A DNA stretch of 64,000 bases from Symsagittifera roscoffensis (lineage: Eukaryota; Xenacoelomorpha; Acoela; Convolutidae). Positions 24,201 through 36,200 of the stretch are shown here, piece by piece; the stretch's first letter is position 1, and each line of letters opens with the position of its first letter. The stretch covers positions 48,837,467 to 48,901,466 of the forward strand of contig NC_087070.1 of the NCBI RefSeq assembly GCF_963678635.1, in the 5' to 3' direction. A program made the translations under genes and the position numbers. Under the pieces are notes generated by a model. The model ran no database searches. It was given only the letters and a program-made list of their open reading frames with translations, and was not told where the DNA came from.

Positions 24201-27200
24201 GAGTCAAATTGGATTGGGTGATTAACTTTTACGGGCCCGGATGCGTGTAGAGAGCGCATCACTGCAAAGTTTCTGGCGCCAGTGGATAACCACAAGTCTG
24301 TAGGAATTGAGGCCATTTATCTTCTTGGTCATTTGCTGTCTGTTTAAAAACTTATATACGGTTGGGATGTTTGTTCACGGTCATTCAAGAGAATTTAATT
24401 GTCATTTTAGCACCCTATTCTGATGCTAGAGAGGAACTTTCCTCAGAGAGAGACCGGGTGGTGTGGATCAAATGGCCAGCAGGGATATGGCGGTGTGCTT
24501 TTCAGAGGACTACGATCCGGAGAAATCTCTCGCCTGTGGTGGTAATAAGAAATGGTGCTAAATCAGAGGCCCGCCTCAATCTACACGGTAAAACCTTTCA
24601 AATCACCTTACGAAAAAAGATGTAGGTACTTTTGGGACTAAAAATTAGCTGTTCATTTCAGGGTAGAGGAACAAGTTTGGGGAGGTGATCAAATCTTAGG
24701 GATTTAATCGGAGAACAGGATGCAGAGAGTAAAAGTAATTGTGACGCCAGTGAAAAGACGGGAGAAAAGTTTTGAGTAACGCGTTGAAAGGTAATCTGGT
24801 TTGATTTTTATCGTTTAAGTGAATTTGGTAGTTTCAATACTGAGAGTCTGGCCGCTTTGATATTTTTCTATATTGAAGTGCCAAAGTTTGAGTAGGCGTT
24901 TCCATACCATAGAACAAATGCGTCGCCAAACTCAATCAGATCAGCGAGGTATACGGAGTAACTGGATCTGGAGAGGATGTACAAACTGCATATACGGAGT
25001 ATAGATGCATTGACTATGACTGCACTTAGGTACACATAACCTGCATGTATCCATAACTAGTGTTTAACTCTTCGTATTGTAGGGATTTATGAATTACAAA
25101 CAATAAGCCATCAGCTTCTATATTTTCTGAGTCTTGGCAGATAATAACCAAGGAAACCAATGGAGGGATTCCGACTTTGTTTTCTCACATTAGTTTCTTA
25201 AAGGACTGCGATATGGAATTCGATTTCAATACTTCGCCATGTAGATGAATGAATTGAAGGTTAATGATTTACTGGTTTTATCATTATTCAGTACAATTTT
25301 AGACGAAACAATTGAATATAGACTACCTATTTACCTATCAAGACAATCAATCATCGAGGCAGTCCGTTCATGATTTCGTATAATTTCCCAAAACGCTTAA
25401 AGCTAATATTGTTTCAAAACTGTGATTCAGCTCTAATCTACAACAGCACTAGTCTAATTGTGAAGAGAAGATGAATGGAATAGAAGCTGAATTGGCAACT
25501 CAGGAATTTTTTGCAGGTTAAGTTATTTTGATTCCGCGAAACCCTTCTCACTTTTCTTTGTTACAATTTCAACTGCCCCATCTACAATTTCAACTGCGAT
25601 AGCAATGAAAAATAGCAAACAGACAAGAGTAGATGGAAAACAGTCAATGAACGCAAAGAAACAATAAAAAATGACCTATTTTTTGAAGAAACTTCCACTT
25701 TCGAAATTCTAGCCAAAAAACATATGGCCTTCGATATTTATCGCTTTGATTTTCAAGAAAAATTTGTAAAAGGCCCTTTTTAGATAAAATTAACCCAATT
25801 TGAGAAACTGGATTACTAGGAAAAGTTTTTATTCCGCTGGGAGATCTAATTGAATTCCACTTTCGAAACTAGAAACCAATCACATTTTTTGCGCAAATTC
25901 AGCTTTCATAATTAGAGAGTACATTTGCATACCTTCTAGCAAATGAACTTAAATTGAACTCGAGAAGTGCACTTATATCTAAGGGCATCACCATGCGTAT
26001 TTATATGTGGATCCGCATATAACACGCGGCTTTTGTTATAAGAGCATTTTAGGACTGAAAAAACGGACAAAAATTATCACGGCCTATAAAGAGCTTGAAC
26101 TACGTTCATCGTCTATTAATCAGAAGCAACGAGTGAATGCATCTATTTTAAACATGGTTCTACGGCCACGCAAGGGCAAAGCCGACCGTAAACAAAAGAC
26201 ACGTTCATCATAAACACATTCATATTCATCAAAAACATTCGCAAACACCAGCCAGAACAAGAGAAAAAGCAGCTTTTTCAAGTGAAAATTAAAAAAAGAA
26301 AAAAATCTCGCATGAGTAAGTAAAACTTTGCTAGATATAGGAGTCGACCCTGCGACTTCGAGATTTGGAGTAATACGCCCTGCCCGCTCGGCCACGATCG
26401 TTTAACAACAGACAAACACTAGTCGCGAATTAAGCAGCTACAAATGCTAATAAAAAGCCAATGCGATGCAGCAAAAGTGGCATAAAATATAATTGAACAC
26501 AATTTGGCAAGTAATAAATTAGAGTATAGCAAACTAAAGGCATCCACGTTAGCTTTCTATGAATTCAATTCGAAAGCATCCAGCCAAATTGTATAAATTG
26601 AGCATTTTAAAAAAATGCGTGATATATCGAGTAGGAAAATTTTTGACATCGAGTTTTTTTTAATTAAAAAATGATGTAAAAAGTAGCTCGTTACAGTTAA
26701 TTTGATGAATTCATGGAGGGCGACGCTGCGCTTCTAAAACGCGACAAAAAAGCAGCTTTATAAAGTAAAATTAAAAAATAAATAAGCCTCGAATTGGTAG
26801 AACTTTGCTACAAATCGGATTCGAAACTGCGACCTCGAGATTTGGAGTCTCACGCCCTGCCATCTCGGTCACGAATGCTTAGCAATCGGCAAACACTACT
26901 CGCAAATAAAGAATAAAGATACGCTAATAAATTGCCAATGCAATGCGGCAAAATAGGCGCCAAATACAAATAGACACTATTTTGCAGGTAATAATTGGGA
27001 ATATAACAAACTGAAGGCATCCACACTAACTTTGCATGTAGCAAATCGCAAAAGATGCCAGATATATTGTGAAGAGAAATTTCTGAAATGGGATTTCTAT
27101 TTTTCCACTGCTGTTTGAAGCAAATCGCTTTTTCGGTTCATTTGATGAAGAAAAACGCATCAACTGTGTAAACTTATTACTATTCGATTCGAATGTCAAA

Positions 27201-30200
27201 GCCCAAGCTATCAAAAAGCCGCAAAGATGCCGCCACCAAAAGTGGCACTAAAAATTGCTACTTGGAACAAAAAAAAGAAAAGCCGTACTATTACACTACG
27301 CTCACTAAAGTTCAAGGGTGAAAAACTGCATCAACGATGTTTAAAGAATACTAATCGAATTTCAAAGCATATGCTATCAAAAAGCCATAAGTGTTACCAA
27401 ATGTTTGGCACTTTGGTTGGAAAAAAAATAATAGTCCTAACAAAACCAAACTTGCACGAAATGTTTATTCGTTGAAATTGTGAGTCTTCTATTTTTTCGA
27501 GATAATTATTTTTATTCGCGATCAAAACCCTGACTTTACCTGCAAAACAAATACCAAACTTGAAAACTTAAATAAAAATGCAACTTGGTACAGAAAATTA
27601 ACAGGAATCTTCAATTTAAGATAAACAAGGAGCTTCACATAGAAGCTTTACTTCGCAAGCACAGGCATTATCCTGGAAAAAAATATCACAACGGCATAAA
27701 AGGGAAAAAAACGCATGACAACGGCACAAAAGGACAAAACGAGCACATTCCTTCGAAGAAAATCGACTTCGAAAAATTTCAGGGCGAAGCTGCGCTCCGC
27801 AAAGATTATCGAGAACACGACAAAAAGCAGCTCTATAATCGGCAATAAGATAAATTAGAAATAAACATCAAAGTAGTAAAAATTCGGCTACGTGCCCAGT
27901 TCCATCCTGTGACCTACAGGTTATGAGTCAAACGCACTAATCACTCAGCCACAGACACTTAACTAATCAAAAACAGTAGCCCCAAATAAAGCAGTTAACA
28001 GATGCTACGAAATTTCCAATACTAGCCGAATTTTTGCAAGGAGCACTAAATAGACCAACACAGTTTTCGTGGAGCCAACTTAATTCAAAAAACTTCAAGA
28101 AATATTAAGTAATAGATTCCAATAAAACAGTTTATGTTATATAACCGATAACATCGTGAATCAATTAGATAACTCAGTTTCCTGTCTTCAGTCTTCAGCG
28201 AACCTTTAAAACCGTGTTTTTTCAAGACCAAGACTTCGTTTCACTATTTATCATCGCAGCTCAAATTGCAACTGAAAGGGATTCAGTATGAGTTATCACT
28301 TGACCTCTCATCTGACATTTGCACTTTTTAATTTAGCGTGGGATTTCATAATATTTTCAAATCCAGAGTATCCCCTTGAGCCTTCGGGGGTCGAAACAAA
28401 CAAATATCTTGTCTCGTACCTATAGTTGGCATATGTGTTCACTGCATTCTTGGCCGACTCCTTGTCGCAGAAGGTGACGAATCCGAAGCCCCTGTTGTAA
28501 CCCTCCTTGTCTACTATCACTCTTAACTCGTAGATTTTTCCGCACTTCTCCATCAGGGGAATCAACTCATCTTCGTACAGATCCTCGGGCAACTTGCCCA
28601 GAAACACCTGCAGAACAAAACATGTTCCAAATTGTGGGTCTTCTGTCTTATCTTTTCTATCTTTTTGTTTCATCTTTTGATCGTTTGAAACTTGAATTAA
28701 AACTATTTTGTGATTGGCTAAATTTAAATGAAGCCAGAGGATATCTGAAACCTAATTTCACACAAAAAGCTCATTACACGTTTCTGTAATCTCTTTCCTC
28801 CCGAATAAATCTACAATACGACCAACGGTTTTTGACAATCAAAAAGTGAAGATTATTAAAAATCTACAACAAAAATAAGTTCAACCTCTACTCCTTGCGT
28901 GGGTTTTGGCCCAGTCCAGTCAGGAGGGGGTCCCCCGTATCTCCTGAGAGAGGGCGTCACTTCATGGGGGTATCCAGTCCTGGCCAGAATTGCACTCATC
29001 GCGTCCTCGTTCGGACCACACTTGATAGCCATCGGCTGGAACCCCCCACCGCCCCCATACATTCCCATCGCACCCTAGAAAAAGGAAATAGCATTCAACA
29101 AAAAAATCACAATTAATATCCCAGCTCAGCTTTTCATTGCAAATCAAACGTTTGTTTTTGGCAGATAAAACCTTCGCTGAAATTTTGCTAGGGAAGGGAT
29201 GTTCCTAAAAGGCTTTGAATGTTATGATTTTAAATTTTAGTTAAATATAGACAATATCTAAATCTAAAAACAACGATCGGTTCCGGAATCAACGTAATTT
29301 TGATAAGCACTAAGTTAAAACCACTAAATTTTGGATTGCTTCTGATCGATCGATTAATGCTGATTTGCAATTATCATTATCGGTGATGACCGATATTTGG
29401 AAAATCGCTCATCAGCGATTATGATAATTGCAAATCAGCAAGCTCAACGTTTATTCCGAAGGTTTCTGCCTCATTATGATTTACCTGCTGATGGTGCATG
29501 GAACCCATTCCTCCCATTCCGTACATTCCCCCTCCTACCGCTCCCCCTCCCATGTCACCAACAGCATCGTAATCCATCACTCCATACTCGCCACCTAAAC
29601 ACAGTCACGATTATTGAAAACAACTATCGCTTTTTTACTACTTCTTAACAACATCTGTAACTTTAACAGCAATTTCATAATAAATAGTTCAATTTTCTCT
29701 TCTCAAACTGACCATTAATTATCACAATCGTTTTTCAAAATTTCGCGTTTAAAATTACTAAAAGTGTTACATTATTTATCAATGCTTTGAAAAAATAAAG
29801 TTTCACAATAAATGATGAAAACTATAGACAAAATGATCTCTAAATATATATTGAAAATGATCGAGACTGCAACCTGAGGCTTCGTAGCCTCCCCCGACCA
29901 TTTCCGGCTGGGGAGTGGCGTATTGGTCGGTAGTCTCAAACGACGTCATTTGAGCACCGCCTCCCATTGCTTGCATTGAAGTGTCTTCTGAGAGTGACAC
30001 TTCCGTCTTCGGTGTTCCTGAGAATGAAAAAGTATTCTTCAGTTTTTTTTTTCATTTATAGCGGAGTAAAGAAAAAAATTACTTTGTTCAATTGTATAAG
30101 TATGAAAGATATGCAAACAATGTCAAAATTAGGCATTATAATTATATCTATCAAAAGTTATACAACAGAAGTACAACGGAATGTGTCAAGTCCATGAATC

Positions 30201-33200
30201 AGTTTCAGGGTAATTAAAAAGCCAGTTCTTCTACCGTTAGCGACTTTTTAAAATATTTTAAAACTTCTATACTCGTGATACATTTGTCATGAATTTTGGC
30301 ATGCCAGTTAACGGCACAATTAAAAACTCATTCCATCTCCATATACTGTCTCGTAAAATCAATAATTACACTGCAAAATGATTGTTTTTATCTGTTGGAG
30401 GGGGAAGAAAAAACCAAATAGCCAAGAAACACTTCTTAAAATATTGCTTCAACATACGGATATTCTTAAAACCTGGACCAACTCATTTTTTTAAAAAATC
30501 ATTATACAAACTTAAAGCCTGAGTAAAACAAATTTTATTGATAACACAGATATAACACATACTTTGTTGATAACACAGATATGAAACCAGAAAACAGTAC
30601 CTGTATAAAGGCTGCCATCTTCTACAGAAAAAATTACCAACAGAGGATTACGAAATAGTTTATCTTTCGAGCTAAGAAGAAATAATGAATTCTTTTCATA
30701 TTAATTCTGCTCCTGGTGATAAAAAAATGTGAATTGGTTAACGGGCACAACTTTTGCTCTTGTTCTGATTTCAAATAGAAACAGAAACATGAATTATTTT
30801 ATTGCGTTCACAGAATGTGACACCGCCGCCACCACAAAAGAAATATGTTTTTATTCCCTTGCAAAAGGAAGGGAAATGCTATTGGAATAATTCGTATAAC
30901 GTTTTAAGCATTGAGAATCGAAACGACTATTCTCATTCAATGCGAATAATAACGATTCCTCTCGTAAAGTACGAGCATACGAAACACTCTTCTCGTAAAA
31001 TACGAATGTACGAATAGAGAATACGAAGTTAAGAAGTAACTTCTCATTTGATACGAAAAGTGGTACGATTTCCCATCTGAGTATAAATAGAAGCTCAAAA
31101 CTACGGGAATTCATTCCCAACAATTTCTCTTCTAACACCAACACCACTCTCTTCTACCACCCCAACCAATCTCTAAAATAATATCTACTCTCAGTAAAAA
31201 TATCTCTAATCTCACCGTTAAAATAGATATTGAGTCAAAAGGCAACTTGCTGTAAATTCATACTAACTTCTTTTTTAATATAGCATTTCTCAGCGAATTT
31301 TAGATTTACTTTCTAAGATAGAAAGTAGAAAGGACCCTTTACTCCTAGCAAGCGTTTTGTCCGACGTATATAGTTTTTGCTAGCGTAATACTCTCCCCGA
31401 AGAGCTCAAAATATCAAAACATAGCCAATCGAAGATAGGAAAGAGTAATGAACGCATGTAAAGTTTCGAATTTCAAAGAAAAAAATAGATGCCCGTTAAG
31501 CTCTTTGAATTTCTAGAGCAATTTATGATTGGCGCTTTTTTGATAACATGAACCCAAATAGAGAAAACTGGATGAATAGGTAAAGTTCTTATTCCGCTGG
31601 AAATCTATAAAATAATTTCCACTTTCGAAACTAGAAATCGTTCACGTTTTTTCTCGCCACTTCCACGTTCGTATTTGGAGAGAGTTATTTACGTCACTTT
31701 TAGCAGATTAATTTCAATTGAACTCAAAAAAGGCATCATACCTAAGTGCATCAATATTTGAAGACTTTTCCTGAGAAAAAAAAACAGCAAGACCTATATA
31801 AGAGTCTTCACAACGTTCATTACTCTTAATATTGGTCTTTTCCCGTCTACATAGAGGGTCTGTCTTAATGCTAGTTATTGATGTTGGATCTGTGTGTCTC
31901 AATTACCTTTGTAGCTTTGTTTAATGAGTCCGAGGAGAAAGGCACTCCTGTTGTTGATAGTGTTGAGGTTGCTATTCTGGAAAGTGTTCAGCACCTGCAT
32001 CGCCTGCTGTTCCCCCATCTCCCGGAACGCATCTATCACCTGGTCACTCAACTCACCCGGTAACATCCCATTCTGCACAGCAAAAAAACAACATCATAAA
32101 ACACTACACTAGATAACATTAGTTTTGAGCTAAACACAGCTTTTACATAATAGATTCTGGACGCGATCTAAAATTTTCTTGAGGGGAGCGGGCGTTCAAA
32201 GTTTTTGACGCCCATTCCTTTTAGGTCGACCGAGAGCTGTGTTTCCGAGCTCTCACAAATCATTAGAAAGACCCTTTTTTGACCACTTTTCTGCAATGCA
32301 GGCAAATATCTATTTAAAAAACAGGCCAAAAATGCGTTTTTAGGCATTTATTGGAAGGGTTTTGCTTAAAACAATTGCGTCTTTAGGCGCTCCTTTCACT
32401 TTCAAAATTATAAATTGGCGCTAAATTTTATAAAACTGGGTGACATTAACGGCGCAAAATTTTAAGCTGATGGAAAAAAACCAAGATAGCCGGTTAAAAA
32501 AAATAAAACAAGTTTTCTCAAATGAGCACCATTTTAATAAAATTTCAAAACTATCGTCATTTGAAGACAAACATCGAAAAAAATGAGAAAACTTCATATT
32601 ATTTTGGTGTTTTCATTTTTTTGTAGTAAAAGCAGGTTTAGCAACCCATAAATGATCATTCAAATAACGTCTAAAACCATTAATTTAGTAACGTTATCTG
32701 CTTAAAACAAGTGACAGTTCGTGAATCTAAATACTTCCGACGCGCAAAATAAACCTTCGCATGTTATCGTATTGGATTCAAGCAATGCTATCGCTTGCTA
32801 CTTGTCAGTGCATTTTTATGAAATATTGTCGAAGCATTTTATCCACGTAGATTTTTTATTTTAAAAAAATCTGTCTCAATGGCGTGCGCAAATGTTTTTA
32901 CGTTGGAAGATGAGGAGTTAGGTAAGTCACTTTCATTTTCTGAGCTCTGTCGAAAAACTATAGCAACCAAAATTTCTATGACTCCGTAAGAAAATGCAGT
33001 TATTAATCACTTTGAAAAATAATGACGCAAAAAATTAGGTTTTCAGTCGCGTGTTCGTCCTTCAAATGTGTAGAAAAATTCGAATAAGTTAATCATCCAA
33101 AAATTTACTTACAATATCTCTAGATTGTTAAACTTTCAAACTGCTGGCAAATTTATCTTCAATTTAATCCAATACGGTGTTAAATTTTTAGTTTAAAAAA

Positions 33201-36200
33201 AACAAAACCATTAGCTCTATCTCTTGAAATTTACCAATGCTAGGTCAAACAAAAAAACTCATTAGACGCACTACTATTTCCTTTTACACAGCTCGGGTAA
33301 AATATTAACAGGTTCTTATTCAGGGCGTCAATCATATTTTATTCTGAACCCTTCGAGCTCGCTGTCCACCTAAACAAAACATGGCACTATCATAGTCATA
33401 TAGACAAACTGCACTCGCTTTCTCTACTTAATTTTTCCATTTCTGAAAGCCTCCATAAAAGCGAACTTAAAAATGACCTTAAAGATTCATTTAATATTTC
33501 AAATTGCCGGCTAATTTATTTGAACCCTTAGCCCGTGGGTCGCTCTATTTGCCGGTGATAGAAAAACGATTTGCTCTATTTGCCGGTGATAGAAAAACGA
33601 TTTGCTATATTTGCCGGTGATAGAAAAATAATTTATCTCTTCAAGTGTGAATCAACTGCAATACAGGTGCGTCCAAAAAACTCTTTGGACGAACTAGTAA
33701 ATTAACAAGTTTTTGTAACCATTGATAGGAATGAGAGACAGTATGACTTTGACTGGTAGATCATTACGAGGAGTTGCAGCAGCGTGTTCGTTTCCTGCCT
33801 ACAAGGTACCTTTCTTCAATTTCAAGCATTTCCATATCCCCTTCAAGTTAGAAAAACTGGAAAATCATGTCGAATATCTCAAGCAAGCCTTAAAAACACG
33901 ACATATCAGGATTCCAACAAAAAACGTCAGGTTCGAGATAAAGTTTTAAAAAATCAGCCAAAAAACTGTTTTAAATAGTGTTCAATGTCTATCTTCATTT
34001 ATTTCTTTATCGGCTATGACCTTGACCTTGTGGATTACCTGCATTTTTTCATCTGGAACCATAACTTAATCAACACCAAAATTTAACTTACTCGAAATTC
34101 GCTTTTTCTTCTTAACACCAGAAGGCCCTCATCTGAACGCCTACCCTCATTTGAAAGGGTCTTATACTCCTTGAAAAAATAATGTTTTGAAAAATTCTCT
34201 TTGCTTCAACAAGACTAACTTTTGCGCAAAACAAAGCATAAGCTTTTCAAGCGATGAAAGTTGTTTTGGTTTTTTTTTCTAATTGTCTACCAAAATATTT
34301 TGCCTTATGCTCAGAACATGGCATTCGATTAATACAAAAGATTTCTGCGTTTTGAAAATTACTCACTGCTGATTGAACTTCAACAACCCTTCATGAATAC
34401 TTCTATCTGGTGGCAGGACAATCTACCCTATTCCAAACTACCCCATACCATTCTACCCTATGCCATTATACCCTACATACCAATCTACCCTATACCAATC
34501 TACCCTATACTAATCTACCCTATACTAATCTGCCCTATATACCATAATGAGGTATCATAATGTAATCTTTCAAAGTCCTAATAAGAATCGGAAAGATACA
34601 GCACGTGTTAATTCATTTGAGTCTAAATTTTTGGACTCAATTTGAGTCTTTCACTTAAGGAAATTGTTCTAAAGACTAAATCGCAATTAGAGCCTCAAAA
34701 TCTGAAATTTATTTCAATTAACAAATTTTAATCCCCAATTTTCAAAATCACGTACAAGAATGAAACCAAAACTACGTCATTATATCAATTTTCTTTGGAA
34801 TAACATCTACTAAAATGAGTCAAATTTCTTGGGGTTTATCCCAACAGAATCGGCGAACGCTTGTAATCGGTGGCCACGAGTTAACGAAAAAACAGGAAAC
34901 AAAGAATGGAAACATTCACTGGAAGTCTTCAAGATGGGGGTCCCATAAATGCAAAACGACATCAATAACCAGAGAAAACGATCTTATTTCCTGTAGAAAT
35001 GAGCACACGCACGAAGTATTTCCTGGTCGTTCGGATGCAAGGCTTCTCGTGCAGAAAATGAAACAGGACACAAAAATACAGCAAATACCAGTCAACAGTA
35101 TAATTATAGCAAACGGCCTGCAGTCTGTCTCCGAAGAAAAAGCAGTTCAATTAGCTCTTCCTTGCCGGTCGGCTATTAACCGGGCCCTCAATCGACAGAA
35201 GGTAAATGATAGACCCACGTTGCCTCCAATTGTCGACAGACTCTGCAGCACTGAACGTGCAGCACTGAACGCTTTCGCTAGTCACCATACCGGAGCATTG
35301 CTGAAAGGCTGCTATTTTCTTTTATGTCAAGCGTTCAACCGGAAAATAAACGAAGTGGGCCTGAAGCGACTGTACGAAACTAATCATGATCTCAATTTGT
35401 CATTGCGCTTAATTCCAGCCCTAAGTTTCGTACCAGTTGAAATGGTCAATGCTGCTTTTGACTTGGTCATTGAGGAAATCAAAAACGTGTCGGACAAATT
35501 TGATCTTGACGACAATATCACTCAAAAACTTGATGAGGTAGCCTCATACTTTCAGCGCACCTACATTAAAGGCGAAACCATCGGAAGGAATTCTCGCGAA
35601 CCTCTCTTCCCAGTAAACCTTTGGAATCATTCCGAAGAAGCAGCTGCTGGGTTAATAAGGACAACAAATGCTGTAGAAGGCTGGCATCTTGGCGTTGCTA
35701 CTCTCTTCAAAGGAAACCACCCATCCGTTCACACCTTTCTGGAACAAATAAAAACTGGATGCTGCAAATCAGAAATTTAAGATAATGAAAGCAATGGGAG
35801 GAAACAGCAACCCCAGTCGAAAGAAGTACAGGGAATTGAACGAGAAAGTGAAAAACATTTGCAACAATTTTAACAAAGATTCTATTTTAACCTATTTGTT
35901 TTCTCTCGCGCAATTAGGTCATTCCTAACTCAGTTTATTTTAACAAACTTTGTGAATTTTTCAAAAATTCAATTTAATTTCTAAAAAAAATACACTTTTT
36001 GAGGTTCCCGTGGCCGTAGAGGGCTGAAATTTTGGGAGGTAATAGAGGCCAATACCAAAAAAATTTTACCTTCTCCCTCACCCCGCCCCCAGTACCGCCT
36101 TGGCCTGGTACTGGGGGGTCTTCCCCTCCTTTTGTGATCAACTAGTCAAACCCTCAGTAATTTTCGAATTTCATTCAAAATTTGACTTCTTGGTGATTTG

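Noticed and set aside
26120..26395. Minus-strand 91-codon frame
   Set aside because: It is a translation through the tRNA-like segment of a SINE-like repeat.
33722..33978. Plus-strand 75-codon frame in SYNCRIP intron 1
   Set aside because: No family resemblance, and it overlaps a second frame of similar length, as chance frames do.
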